Assembly: GCA_012719445.1 (NCBI GenBank)
Contig: JAAYAH010000100.1
Coordinates: forward strand, 1-61,157
Source: Actinomycetales bacterium
GTDB taxonomy: Bacteria; Actinomycetota; Actinomycetes; Actinomycetales; Kineosporiaceae
Length of the DNA stretch: 61,157 nt
Reading direction: 5' to 3'
Shown: positions 1 through 7,894 of the stretch, one piece after another
Layout of the letters: every line of letters begins with the position of its first letter
Numbering within the stretch: position 1 is the stretch's first letter
The notes under the pieces: generated by a model
Database searches by the model: none
What the model was told of the DNA's origin: nothing
The model's input: only the letters and a program-made list of their open reading frames with translations
Translations under genes and position numbers: made by a program

Positions 1-72
1 CCCCCGACACAGCGACCCCCGACACAGCGACCCCCGACACAGCGACCCCCGACACAGCGACCCCCGACACAG
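1..72 (+). repeat. 15-bp tandem repeat, at least 4.8 copies, in frame in rsmB
   Basis: The unit cccccgacacagcga is repeated perfectly from the window edge and decays after base 72. In the rsmB frame it encodes (TPDTA)n. The left boundary, and so the copy number, is outside the window. Confidence 0.95.
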
Positions 73-866
73 GTGCGTCCGGGCGGCTGTCGCCGTTCGC
101 GGTGCGGTTGACCGGCGCCCCCGACGGGGTGGCGGCGGTGCGCGAGGGGCGGGCCCGGATCCAGGACGAGGGCAGCCAGCTCGTCGCGCTCGCGCTGGCC
201 GCGGCGCCGCTGGACGGGCCGGACCGGGGCGCCTGGCTCGACCTCTGCGCCGGCCCGGGGGGCAAGGCCGCGGTGCTCTCCGCGCTGCTGGTGCAGCGCC
301 GGGTCGCGGGCGAGCTGCCGGACGGCGCGCGGCTGGTGGCCGTCGAGGCGGCCGAGCACCGGCTGGCCCTGGTCCGGGACGCCACCGTGGCCGTACGGGG
401 CAGGGCGGCGGACGCCGTCGAGCTGCGCGCCGGGGACGGCCGCCGGGTCGGGGCCGAGGAGCCCGACCGCTACGACCGGGTGCTCGTCGACGTTCCGTGC
501 ACCGGTCTCGGCGCGCTGCGGCGGCGACCGGAGGCCCGCTGGCGCCGGGTGCCGTCCGACCTGGCCGCGCTGGCGCCGGTGCAGCGAGGCCTGCTGGTGT
601 CGGCCCTCGACGCCGTCCGACCCGGTGGCGTGGTCGGCTACGTCACCTGCTCGCCCCATCCGGCCGAGACCCGGCTCGTCGTCGACGACGTGCTGCGCCG
701 GCGTTCCGACGTGGAGCGGCTCGACGCCCGGCCCGTCGTGGCCGGGGTCCTCCGCCGGGACGCCGACGGGACGGGGACCGACCTCGGACCGGGGCCGGAC
801 GTCCAGCTCTGGCCGCACCGGCACGGCACCGACGCGATGTTCCTCGCCCTGCTCCGCCGCCGGTGA
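1..866 (+). CDS. rsmB: 16S rRNA (cytosine-C5) methyltransferase RsmB, 3' part (5' end outside window)
   Basis: Methylates a cytosine (C967 in E. coli numbering) of 16S rRNA with SAM. The frame is open to the left edge (codons from base 3), so the NusB-like N-terminal domain is off-window. A visible start-like GTG at 102 lies inside the family motif SPFAVRLTG and is not the true start. Seen: SAM-binding motif LDLCAGPGGK, motif IV VDVPCTGLGALRRRPEARWRR (positions 506-568) with the release cysteine, and YVTCSPHPAET with the catalytic cysteine. The first 72 bases are an in-frame 15-bp repeat encoding a Thr-Pro-Asp-Thr-Ala linker between the RNA-binding and catalytic parts. rpe follows, as in many actinomycetes. 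Confidence 0.93.
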   Translation, partial: PDTATPDTATPDTATPDTATPDTGASGRLSPFAVRLTGAPDGVAAVREGRARIQDEGSQLVALALAAAPLDGPDRGAWLDLCAGPGGKAAVLSALLVQRRVAGELPDGARLVAVEAAEHRLALVRDATVAVRGRAADAVELRAGDGRRVGAEEPDRYDRVLVDVPCTGLGALRRRPEARWRRVPSDLAALAPVQRGLLVSALDAVRPGGVVGYVTCSPHPAETRLVVDDVLRRRSDVERLDARPVVAGVLRRDADGTGTDLGPGPDVQLWPHRHGTDAMFLALLRRR

Positions 867-981
867 GCGGCGTACCCGCGCGAGCCGCGGGTCTGGGGGA
901 GTGCCGACCCCCGGTGAGCCTGCCCGATCAGGAGGCGCCGGAGTCGCGGGAGGCGTGACTGGTGGGTGGACCGGAGAGGGA

Positions 982-987
982 TAGCCT
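982..987 (+). promoter_or_regulatory. -10 box TAGCCT for leaderless rpe
   Basis: TAGCCT lies 8 nt before the GTG at 996, the spacing expected for a leaderless actinobacterial transcript. Inferred from sequence only. Confidence 0.45.
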
Positions 988-995
988 GGTCGCTC

Positions 996-1661
996 GTGGG
1001 TATCCAGATCTCGCCGAGCATCCTCGCCTCCGACTTCGCCCGCCTCGCCGACGAGCTCGGCCGGGTGGCGGATGCCGACTGGGCGCACGTCGACGTCATG
1101 GACAACCACTTCGTGCCGAACCTGACTCTCGGCCAGCCGGTCGTCGAGGCGCTGGTCAAGGCGAGTCCGATCCCGGTGGACTGCCACCTCATGATCGAGA
1201 ACCCGGATCGGTGGGCGCCGGGGTACGCGGAGGCCGGGGCGCGCAGCGTGACCTTCCACGCGGAGGCGGTCGCCGCCCCGGTCCGGCTGGCCCGGCAGCT
1301 GAGGGCGTCCGGGGTTCGCGCCGGGCTGGGCCTCAAGCCGGCCACCCCGATCGAGCCCTACCTCGACCTGCTGCCCGAGTTCGACATGATCCTGGTGATG
1401 ACGGTCGAGCCGGGGTTCGGTGCCCAGCCCTTCCTCGATGTCTGCCTTCCGAAGGTGCGTCGCACCCGTGACGCGATCCGCCGGTCCGGCCTGGACGTCT
1501 GGGTGCAGGTGGACGGCGGGGTCTCCGAGGAGACCATCGGCCGGTGCGCCGAGGCCGGGGCCGACGTGTTCGTCGCCGGGACCGCCGTCTACGGGGCGGG
1601 CGACGCCGCCGAGCGGGTGCACCGGCTGCGCGAGCTCGCCACCTCCGCCCACGCCCACTGA
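996..1661 (+). CDS. rpe: Ribulose-phosphate 3-epimerase
   Basis: Interconverts ribulose 5-phosphate and xylulose 5-phosphate in the pentose phosphate pathway and supplies the ribulose 5-phosphate used by RibBA nearby. It is a TIM barrel of about 221 residues, the usual length. Seen: [13 protein letters not shown] at the N-terminus, [38 protein letters not shown] and [11 protein letters not shown], which hold the metal ligands and catalytic aspartates. I chose GTG 996 because it gives the family N-terminus and sits 8 nt after a TAGCCT box; GTG 966 in the same frame would add ten atypical residues. Confidence 0.95.
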   Translation: MGIQISPSILASDFARLADELGRVADADWAHVDVMDNHFVPNLTLGQPVVEALVKASPIPVDCHLMIENPDRWAPGYAEAGARSVTFHAEAVAAPVRLARQLRASGVRAGLGLKPATPIEPYLDLLPEFDMILVMTVEPGFGAQPFLDVCLPKVRRTRDAIRRSGLDVWVQVDGGVSEETIGRCAEAGADVFVAGTAVYGAGDAAERVHRLRELATSAHAH

Positions 1662-1677
1662 CCGGACGGGCAGCGGA

Positions 1678-2514
1678 TCAGACGGGCTCGTCGAGGAGCC
1701 GGAAGAAGGACAGCCGGTGCGGATCGGGTTCGGGGATCCCGTAGCGCCGGAGGAACCGATCGGGGGCGCCGGGCCCGAGGTGCCGGTTGCGGGGGTCCGC
1801 GAGGCTCCTGGTCGCCAGGGCGAGGTCCTGGTGCCGGTCGTCCACGCCGAGCGCCCCGACGTCGACGATCCCGACGAGGTCGAGGGTCTCCGGGTCGAGG
1901 AGCACGTTGGGGCAGCACAGGTCCCCGTGACAGACCACGAGGTCGGGTTCGACCGGGCCGGAGCTCGTGCGCACCCGGTCGAGCTCGTCGAGGAGCCGGG
2001 ACGGTGACCAGCCGGGGACGGCGCCGACCGACAGGTCGGCGAGCCCACCCGCGGACCGCTCGGTGAGGGCGACGGCGATCGGCAGCCGGTGGTCGAAGGG
2101 GCACTCCCGCACGGGCAGGGCGTGCAGCAGGAGCGCCGCGTCGGCGAAGGCGTCGACGACGGCGGCCGCCCGGTGCTCCGGCCACGGCTCGGCGACCGAG
2201 CGGCCGGGCAGCTCCCGACTGATCAGCCACGAGACCACGCCGTCCGAGTCGAGCTCCACCACCTCGGCCGCCGGGACGCCGAGGCCACGCAGCCAGGAGG
2301 CCCGCGCGGCCTCGGCCGCGAGCCCCGCGGCGAGCTCCGCGCGTGGCCCGGTGGCCGGGGCGGCCTTGAGGTAGAGCTCCGCAGGCCCCCGCGCCCGCCA
2401 GACCCCGGCCCCGGAACCGGTGATCGGGACGGGCTCCCAGGTCAGAGCGGGGTGACGGCGACGAATCGGAGCGGGCACGTCGACCGGTGGTTGGGCTGAT
2501 CGGGTGATCGGCAT
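1678..2514 (-). CDS. APH(3')-type aminoglycoside phosphotransferase homologue
   Basis: Predicted ATP-dependent small-molecule kinase. Resemblance to APH(3') enzymes such as neomycin phosphotransferase II runs over the whole chain: Lys in ELYLKAAP, ASWLRGLGVPAAEVV, LHALPVRECPFDH, catalytic loop CHGDLCCPN, Mg-binding IVDVGALGVDDRHQDLALATR (positions 1801-1863), and a C-terminal YGIPEPDPHRLSFFRLLDE. At 278 residues it matches the family. ATG 2514 was chosen because TATCAT lies 6 nt upstream (leaderless); an ATG-less extension to 2580 would run toward the riboswitch promoter. It stands where many relatives carry ribD. Aminoglycoside kinase activity is inferred; the natural substrate could differ. 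All expected catalytic residues are present. Confidence 0.82.
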   Translation of the reverse strand: MPITRSAQPPVDVPAPIRRRHPALTWEPVPITGSGAGVWRARGPAELYLKAAPATGPRAELAAGLAAEAARASWLRGLGVPAAEVVELDSDGVVSWLISRELPGRSVAEPWPEHRAAAVVDAFADAALLLHALPVRECPFDHRLPIAVALTERSAGGLADLSVGAVPGWSPSRLLDELDRVRTSSGPVEPDLVVCHGDLCCPNVLLDPETLDLVGIVDVGALGVDDRHQDLALATRSLADPRNRHLGPGAPDRFLRRYGIPEPDPHRLSFFRLLDEPV

Positions 2515-2520
2515 CCCGGA

Positions 2521-2526
2521 ATGATA
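2521..2526 (-). promoter_or_regulatory. -10 box TATCAT for leaderless aph-like gene
   Basis: TATCAT on the reverse strand is 6 nt upstream of the ATG at 2514, which sets the chosen start. Confidence 0.5.
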
Positions 2527-2582
2527 GGCCCGGCGTGGCCGGAGATCTCCGCGGATGCGAGACTGTCCCCGACACGACACTT

Positions 2583-2709
2583 GCGTGCTCCGGGGTCGGT
2601 GAAATTCCGAACCGGCGGTGACAGTCCGCGACCCGGTCGCAGCCAGCGACCGGTGGACCTGGTGGAACTCCAGGACCGACGGTGAGAGTCCGGATGGGAG
2701 GCAGCACGC
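2583..2709 (+). ncRNA. FMN riboswitch (RFN element)
   Basis: Conserved RFN segments appear in order: GGTGAAATTCCGAACCGGCGG, AGTCCGCGACCCGGT, a variable arm, then GGTGGAACTCCAGGACCGACGG and GAGAGTCCGGATGGGAGG. The closing P1 helix pairs GCGTGCT (2583-2589) with AGCACGC (2703-2709). It precedes ribE and would repress the rib operon when FMN is bound. Confidence 0.93.
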
Positions 2710-2752
2710 CGCGGTCGCCGCGTGCCGGACGGTGCGCGGGGTCGCGTCCCGC

Positions 2753-2777
2753 GTCGTCCCGGTGTCACCGGGACGAC
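2753..2777 (+). terminator. Hairpin in the rib leader, candidate riboswitch expression platform
   Basis: Perfect 11-bp stem GTCGTCCCGGT / ACCGGGACGAC with a 3-nt loop, between the FMN aptamer and ribE. No U-tract follows, so it may act as an atypical terminator or as part of an RBS-sequestering structure. Confidence 0.5.
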
Positions 2778-2825
2778 CAGCCCCGGAGCCCGCTGCAGGC
2801 GAGGCGAGAGGGGCAGGCGGGAGCG

Positions 2826-3443
2826 ATGTTCACCGGGATCGTCGAGGAACTGGGCACGGTCGTCGAACTCGACCGGGGGGAGGAGTCCGCGCGGCTGACC
2901 GTCCGCGGTGACGTGGTCACCTCGGACGCGGTCCGCGGTTCGTCCATCGCCGTCAGCGGGGTGTGCCTGACCGTCGTGGAGCATCGGGACGGGGCCTTCA
3001 CCGCGGACGTCATGTTGGAGACCCTCAACCGCACCGCTCTCGGCGACCTCGAACCGGGCAGCCGGGTCAACCTGGAACGGCCGTTGGCCGCGGACGGCCG
3101 GTTCGGCGGGCACGTCGTGCAGGGGCACGTGGACGGCACCGGGCGGGTGACGGGCCGGGTCCCCGGCGACCGCTGGGAGGTGGTGCGGTTCACCGTCCCC
3201 CGGGCGCTGTCCCGGTACGTCGTCGAGAAGGGCTCCATCGCCGTCGACGGGGTGTCGCTGACGGTTGCCGCAGTGGAGGACACCCCGGACGGGACGGTCG
3301 TCTCCGTCTCCCTGATCCCGGAGACGCTGACCCGGACCACCCTCGGCCTGCGCGCTGTCGGCGAGCGCGTCAACCTCGAGGTCGACGTCCTGGCCAAGTA
3401 CGTCGAGCGGATGCTCGACGCCCGCGACGGGGGGGATGCGTGA
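2826..3443 (+). CDS. ribE: Riboflavin synthase, alpha subunit
   Basis: Dismutates two 6,7-dimethyl-8-ribityllumazine molecules to riboflavin. It is 205 residues with two lumazine-binding repeats: MFTGIVEELGTV starts the first, and GHVVQGHVDGTGRV opens the second. ISGVCLT-like signatures are seen as VSGVCLTV and VDGVSLTV. Family start MFTGIVEE fixes ATG 2826, with a purine-rich GGGAG just upstream. It is the first gene after the FMN riboswitch. Its stop overlaps the ribBA ATG (TGATG), so the two are translationally coupled. Confidence 0.97.
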   Translation: MFTGIVEELGTVVELDRGEESARLTVRGDVVTSDAVRGSSIAVSGVCLTVVEHRDGAFTADVMLETLNRTALGDLEPGSRVNLERPLAADGRFGGHVVQGHVDGTGRVTGRVPGDRWEVVRFTVPRALSRYVVEKGSIAVDGVSLTVAAVEDTPDGTVVSVSLIPETLTRTTLGLRAVGERVNLEVDVLAKYVERMLDARDGGDA

Positions 3444-4900
3444 TGGTGGCGGTGGCGCACGAGCGACCGTCCGTCCCGACCCGGCGGCTCGGCGCGGTCC
3501 GGCTGGACCCGGTGGCGGCGGCGGTCGAGGCCCTGGGGCGGGGCCTGCCCGTGATCGTGGCGGACGACGTCGATCGGGAGAACGAGGGTGACGTCATCCT
3601 CGCGGCCGAGCACGCGTCCAGCCGCTGGATCGGCTGGACGGTGCGGCACAGCTCCGGCGTGTTGTGCGCGCCCATGCCCGCGGAGCTCGCCGACCGGCTC
3701 GACCTGCCGCCGATGGTCGCCGAGAACGAGGATCCGCGGCGGACGGCGTTCACGGTGTCCGTCGACGCCCGGGTCGGGGTCGGTACCGGGATCAGCGCGG
3801 CGGACCGGGCGCTCACCGCCCGGCTGCTCGCCGCGCCGGGGACGACGGCCCGTGACCTGGTCCGTCCCGGTCACGTCTTCCCCCTCCGGGCCCGGCCCGG
3901 CGGGGTCCTGGAGCGGCCGGGGCACACCGAGGCCGCCGTCGACCTGTGCCGGCTGGCCGGGCTCACCCCGGTCGGGATCCTCGCCGAGGTCGTGGAGGAC
4001 GACGGGTCGACGATGAAGCTGCCCGGGCTGCGGGCGCTCGCGGACCGGTTCGGCCTCCCGCTGATCAGCGTCGCCGACCTGGCCCGGGTCATGGACGGCG
4101 CCCCCGCCGGGACGGCGGCGCACGGCCCGGCAGGCCCACGGGTGGAGCGGGTCACCGAGGCCGTGCTGCCGACCCGGCACGGCCCGGCCAGGGCCGTGGG
4201 GTACCGGGACCTGCTCACCGGGGACGAGCACGTGGCCCTGGTGTCCGGGAACCCACCGGCCACCGGGGCCCTGGTCAGGATCCACTCGGAGTGCCTGACC
4301 GGGGAGACCTTCGGGTCGCTGCGCTGCGACTGCGGGCCCCAGTTCGACGCCGCCCTCGCGGCGATCGCCGGGGACGGCGGCGTGGTCGTGTACCTGCGGG
4401 GGCACGAGGGCCGCGGGATCGGGCTGCTCGCCAAGCTCGCGGCCTACCGGTTGCAGGAGGGCGGCCTGGACACGGTGCGGGCGAACACCGCGCAGGGGCT
4501 TCCCGCCGACTCCCGCGAGTACGGGGCGGCGGCGGCCGTCCTCACCGACCTGGGGCTGGACGACGTCCGTCTGCTCACCAACAACCCGGCCAAGGTCGAG
4601 GGGCTGTGGGAGCACGGTGTCCGCGTCACCGGGCGGGTACCGCTGGAGGTCGGGCGCACCCCGCAGAACGAGGACTACCTGACCATGAAACGGGATCTCA
4701 TGGGTCACCTGCTCCGGCTGGAGGCTGTCGGGCAGGGCCCCGACGGGAGCGAGGAAAGCGGGAGCGAGGGCAGCAGGGTCGGGGGAGACGGCGCCAGGGG
4801 TGCCGGCGGCGCACCTGGCGCCGGCGGCGCGCCGGGTGGCGGCGGCGCATCGGCAGGGCATGACGGGATCCGCGGGGAGCGGGGAGGGGAGTCACGGTGA
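3443..4900 (+). CDS. ribBA: Bifunctional 3,4-dihydroxy-2-butanone 4-phosphate synthase / GTP cyclohydrolase II
   Basis: Makes both riboflavin precursors: DHBP from ribulose 5-phosphate (N-terminal half) and the pyrimidine from GTP (C-terminal half). Seen: [17 protein letters not shown] and [24 protein letters not shown] (positions 3863-3934) of the DHBP domain; [20 protein letters not shown] with the zinc cysteines, [12 protein letters not shown] and [12 protein letters not shown] of the cyclohydrolase. The chain is 485 residues, some 50 longer than usual, because of a Gly/Ala/Ser-rich tail after about residue 430 that includes three 18-bp repeats. ATG 3443 overlaps the ribE stop; an in-frame GTG at 3440 is an alternative. 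The 3' end overlaps ribH by 4 bp. Confidence 0.96.
   Translation: MVAVAHERPSVPTRRLGAVRLDPVAAAVEALGRGLPVIVADDVDRENEGDVILAAEHASSRWIGWTVRHSSGVLCAPMPAELADRLDLPPMVAENEDPRRTAFTVSVDARVGVGTGISAADRALTARLLAAPGTTARDLVRPGHVFPLRARPGGVLERPGHTEAAVDLCRLAGLTPVGILAEVVEDDGSTMKLPGLRALADRFGLPLISVADLARVMDGAPAGTAAHGPAGPRVERVTEAVLPTRHGPARAVGYRDLLTGDEHVALVSGNPPATGALVRIHSECLTGETFGSLRCDCGPQFDAALAAIAGDGGVVVYLRGHEGRGIGLLAKLAAYRLQEGGLDTVRANTAQGLPADSREYGAAAAVLTDLGLDDVRLLTNNPAKVEGLWEHGVRVTGRVPLEVGRTPQNEDYLTMKRDLMGHLLRLEAVGQGPDGSEESGSEGSRVGGDGARGAGGAPGAGGAPGGGGASAGHDGIRGERGGESR
4799..4852 (+). repeat. 18-bp imperfect tandem repeat, 3 copies, in the ribBA tail
   Basis: Encodes [18 protein letters not shown] in the extra C-terminal tail of RibBA. 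Confidence 0.8.
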
Positions 4901-5424
4901 GCGGGCAGGGCGCACCCACGCTGGCGGTCGACGGGAGGGGGCTCCGGGTGGGGCTCACCTACGCGTCCTGGCACGCGGAGGTGATGGCAGGGCTGGTTGC
5001 CGGTGCCCGCAGGGCGCTGATCGAGGCGGGGGTCCGCGACGTGATCGAGGTCCGGGTCCCCGGCAGCTTCGAGCTGCCCGTCGCCGCAGCCCGGCTCGCC
5101 GCCTCCGGTCTCGACGCCGTCGTGGCGCTCGGGGTCGTGGTCAGGGGCGGGACGCCCCACTTCGACTACGTCTGCCAGGCGGCGACCGCCGGACTGACCG
5201 ACGTCGCCGTGCGCAGCGGGATCCCGGTCGGCTTCGGGGTGCTCACCTGCGACACCGACGAGCAGGCCCGGGACAGGGCTGGCCTGCCGGGGTCCCGGGA
5301 GGACAAGGGCCACGAGGCGGCAACGGCGGCCGTCGTGACCGCGGTCGCGCTGCGGGAGCTGCCGGCACCGTCGCGGATGCCTCGGCAGGAGGCCGTCGAC
5401 CGGCCGGTTAGCCTGCTCCTGTGA
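4897..5424 (+). CDS. ribH: 6,7-dimethyl-8-ribityllumazine synthase
   Basis: Condenses the RibBA products (the pyrimidine after deamination and reduction) to lumazine, the substrate of RibE. It is 175 residues. Seen: [34 protein letters not shown] and [15 protein letters not shown] with the conserved catalytic histidine. GTG 4897 overlaps the ribBA stop by 4 bp. The C-terminal 15-20 residues are less conserved, and their codons carry the -10 box for hisE, so the next gene can also be transcribed on its own. Confidence 0.96.
   Translation: MSGQGAPTLAVDGRGLRVGLTYASWHAEVMAGLVAGARRALIEAGVRDVIEVRVPGSFELPVAAARLAASGLDAVVALGVVVRGGTPHFDYVCQAATAGLTDVAVRSGIPVGFGVLTCDTDEQARDRAGLPGSREDKGHEAATAAVVTAVALRELPAPSRMPRQEAVDRPVSLLL
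5409..5414 (+). promoter_or_regulatory. -10 box TAGCCT for leaderless hisE, inside ribH
   Basis: TAGCCT is 6 nt upstream of the hisE GTG (5421). The promoter lies in ribH coding sequence and would uncouple hisE from riboswitch-controlled transcription. Confidence 0.5.
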
Positions 5425-5684
5425 AGACCTTCGAAGCCCTGTTCGCCGAGCTCGAGGAGAAGGCGAGGACCCGCCCGGCGGGGTCGGGTACGGTCCTCGC
5501 TCTCGACGCGGGCGTCCATGCCATCGGCAAGAAGGTCGTCGAGGAGGCGGCCGAGGTGTGGATGGCCGCGGAGCACGAGAGCGGCGAGCGCGCCGCCGAG
5601 GAGATCTCGCAACTGCTCTACCACCTCCAGGTCCTCATGATCGCACGGGGGCTGTCCCTGGAGGACGTCTACACGCACCTGTGA
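5421..5684 (+). CDS. hisE: Phosphoribosyl-ATP pyrophosphatase
   Basis: Second step of histidine biosynthesis: hydrolyses PR-ATP to PR-AMP and pyrophosphate. At 87 residues it has the single-domain length of actinobacterial HisE. Seen: all-alpha MazG-like fold with [18 protein letters not shown] and [19 protein letters not shown], which supply the metal-binding acidic residues. GTG 5421 overlaps the ribH stop by 4 bp. Its partner hisI lies 6.7 kb downstream. Confidence 0.95.
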   Translation: MKTFEALFAELEEKARTRPAGSGTVLALDAGVHAIGKKVVEEAAEVWMAAEHESGERAAEEISQLLYHLQVLMIARGLSLEDVYTHL

Positions 5685-5816
5685 GCGGTGTCGTCGCCGT
5701 GAGGTGGGGGGCCCGCGCCCGTCCAGGGGCCGGTGTCCTCGGCCCCGTGACCGCCGGGTCGTAGACTCCCGGGCGCCGGAGATCCCGGACCCGTCCCTAG
5801 CCGGAGGAGACCCTTC

Positions 5817-6662
5817 ATGCTGCGCGTGGCCGTCCCGAACAAAGGATCACTCGCCGAGGACGCGAGCGACATGCTCCGGGAGGCCGGGTACCGGCAGCGT
5901 CGGGACAGCAAGGAGCTGATGCTCGACGACCCGGACAACGGCGTCGAGTTCTTCTTCCTGCGGCCACGGGACATCGCCGTCTACGTCGGGTCGGGGACCC
6001 TCGACGTCGGCATCACCGGCCAGGACCTGCTCGTGGACTCCGGCGCACCGGCCGAGGAGGTCGTGCAGCTCGGCTTCGCCGCCTCGACCTTCCGGTTCGC
6101 CGCCGTCCCCGGCACGGCGGCCGCGGTCGGGGACCTGGCGGGCCGTCGGGTCGCCACCAGCTACCCGGGCCTGGTCCAGGGCTACCTCACCCGGTACGGG
6201 GTCAGCGCCGAGGTGGTGCGCCTCGACGGCGCGGTCGAGACGGCGATCGGCCTCGGCGTCGCGGATGTCATCGCCGACGTCGTCTCCACGGGGGTGACCC
6301 TGCGCAACGCCGGCCTGGAGGTCTTCGGCGAGCCGATCCTGCACTCCCAGGCGGTGCTCATCCGGCGGCGGGAGGCGGTGGAGCAGCAGGCGGTCGACGT
6401 CCTCGTGCGCCGGCTCCAGGGTGTCCTGGTGGCCCGGCAGTACGTGCTCATGGACTACGACGTCCGGGTGGAGCTCGTCGAGCAGGCCTCCGCGGTGACC
6501 CCGGGGCTGGAGTCGCCGACGGTGTCCCCGCTGCGCGACTCCGGCTGGGTCGCGGTGCGGGCGATGGTCCCCCGGCGGAGCACCAACCAGGTGATGGACG
6601 ACCTGTACGCCCTGGGCGCGCGGGCGATCATCGTCACGTCCATCCACGCCTGCCGCCTGTGA
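5817..6662 (+). CDS. hisG: ATP phosphoribosyltransferase, long form
   Basis: Catalyses the first committed step of histidine biosynthesis (ATP + PRPP to PR-ATP). The length, 281 residues, indicates the long form with a C-terminal regulatory (histidine-binding) domain, so no HisZ is needed. Seen: [47 protein letters not shown], and [20 protein letters not shown] around the PRPP-binding loop. The ATG is preceded by GGAGGAG at 5802-5808. A TAGACT box at 5762-5767 may be its promoter. The last codons and stop belong to the first copy of a 20-bp tandem repeat. Confidence 0.97.
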   Translation: MLRVAVPNKGSLAEDASDMLREAGYRQRRDSKELMLDDPDNGVEFFFLRPRDIAVYVGSGTLDVGITGQDLLVDSGAPAEEVVQLGFAASTFRFAAVPGTAAAVGDLAGRRVATSYPGLVQGYLTRYGVSAEVVRLDGAVETAIGLGVADVIADVVSTGVTLRNAGLEVFGEPILHSQAVLIRRREAVEQQAVDVLVRRLQGVLVARQYVLMDYDVRVELVEQASAVTPGLESPTVSPLRDSGWVAVRAMVPRRSTNQVMDDLYALGARAIIVTSIHACRL

Positions 6663-6730
6663 CGACGGCCTGCCGCCTGTGACGACGGCCTGCCGCCTGT
6701 GACGACGGTCTGCCGCCTGTGACGACGGTC
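6651..6730 (+). repeat. 20-bp tandem repeat, 4 copies, starting in the hisG stop
   Basis: The unit tgccgcctgtgacgacggcc occurs four times; the last two copies carry a C-to-T change, and the final copy runs into the downstream hairpin. Copy 1 holds the last hisG codons (Cys-Arg-Leu-stop). Confidence 0.95.
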
Positions 6731-6770
6731 CCGGCACCGGGGCGGCGTGACGCCACCCGGTGCCGGGACC
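6727..6770. terminator. Bidirectional terminator between hisG and the dsbA-like gene
   Basis: 15-bp perfect inverted repeat GGTCCCGGCACCGGG / CCCGGTGCCGGGACC, extended by an inner GGCG/CGCC pairing. It sits between convergent genes. Confidence 0.75.
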
Positions 6771-6792
6771 GGTCCGGATCCCAGTGCCCGGC

Positions 6793-7716
6793 TCAGCCCT
6801 TCGCCGCCGACTCGACCTGGTCCTTCACCTGCTGCGGATCGGTCGGGTTGGGCACCTGCTGCTTGTTCACGAAGATGGTCGGGGTCCCGTTCACCCCGGC
6901 CTGGTTGGCCTGCTGGGTGGTGGCGACGGTCCAGCCGAAGAAGGTGCGGTTCTCGACGGCCTCGCGGATCTCCGCCTCCGGGGCGCCCGCGGCGACGGCC
7001 AGCTCGATGAGCTTGCCGTCCGACAGCCCCTCCCCTCCCTCGGCGGGCTGCTCGGCGAGCAGCGCGTCGTGGTACTTCGGGAACGCCTCCGGGGCGCTGT
7101 TCACCACGGCGGCGATGGCGTTGAGGGCCCTGGTGGAGTACTGGTCGGACGAGGCCCGGTCGAGGAAGGAGATCGGACGGTAGTCGAGCTTGACCTTGCC
7201 CTCGGCCACCCACGCGGCGTACTGGTCCTTGTTGGTGTCGTGCGCCTGCTTGCAGAACGGGCAGAGCAGGTCCTCGTAGATGGTGACGGTCACCGGGGCG
7301 TCGGCCTCACCGATCACGATCCCGCCGTCGGTGAGGTTCGCCGGGGTCGGTCCCCCGGCCGTCGGCGTGGTGGTGGGCGAGCTCTTCGGGGCCGGCTCGT
7401 CGTCCGATCCGGTGAGCAGGGTCACCGCGACCAGGGCTATGCCGACCACGATCGTCAGGATCACGACGGCGAGAGCCCGTTGGCGCGCCTTCGCCTGGCG
7501 GCGCCGGTCCCTCTCCGCAGCGGCCTTCGCCTGCTCGGGGGTGAGCGGCACGTGGTACCCGTACGGCCCGGGAGGTCCGTACCGCCCCGGCGGCGGGTAC
7601 TGCCCCTGCGGGTACTGGCCCTGCGGGGGGTGCCAACCGGCGTCGGGGGTGGTCGGAGGGGCGGGGTCGGCCCGGGGCTCGTCGGGGCCTGGGCGCTGGT
7701 CGGGAGCGTCGGTCAT
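6793..7716 (-). CDS. DsbA/thioredoxin-4 family membrane-anchored thiol oxidoreductase (CPFC)
   Basis: Predicted extracytoplasmic disulfide oxidoreductase, 307 residues. Order: a Pro/Gly/Tyr-rich cytosolic N-terminus (about 1-60), a charged stretch, one transmembrane helix (ALAVVILTIVVGIALVAVTL, about 82-101), a Thr/Pro linker, then a thioredoxin-like domain with the redox motif LCPFCKQAH and a cis-proline loop GVNGTPTIFVN. Start ATG 7716 has AGAGG upstream. It is third in a reverse-strand set with a second DsbA-like gene and a MauE homologue; 178 bp separate it from the former. The substrate is unknown. VKOR or DsbB partners are not in this window. Confidence 0.85.
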   Translation of the reverse strand: MTDAPDQRPGPDEPRADPAPPTTPDAGWHPPQGQYPQGQYPPPGRYGPPGPYGYHVPLTPEQAKAAAERDRRRQAKARQRALAVVILTIVVGIALVAVTLLTGSDDEPAPKSSPTTTPTAGGPTPANLTDGGIVIGEADAPVTVTIYEDLLCPFCKQAHDTNKDQYAAWVAEGKVKLDYRPISFLDRASSDQYSTRALNAIAAVVNSAPEAFPKYHDALLAEQPAEGGEGLSDGKLIELAVAAGAPEAEIREAVENRTFFGWTVATTQQANQAGVNGTPTIFVNKQQVPNPTDPQQVKDQVESAAKG

Positions 7717-7894
7717 GAGGGCCTCTCGTTGCTGGCGTCCGATTCGCGCGGGGAGCGGCCGTCGGCCGGGCGGCGCCTGGGGACGAATCAGGGGCTGGTC
7801 TGGGTGGGTGTGGGCGGATCAGGGACGGGTCGAGCCACGCCATCATGGCGCACCCGGCCCGCCCCGTCCCGCCCGACGTGAGCGACGGACCCGA

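Noticed and set aside
1-72. CRISPR array or mobile-element end at the left edge
   Set aside because: Units are 15 bp without spacers and translate in frame within RsmB.
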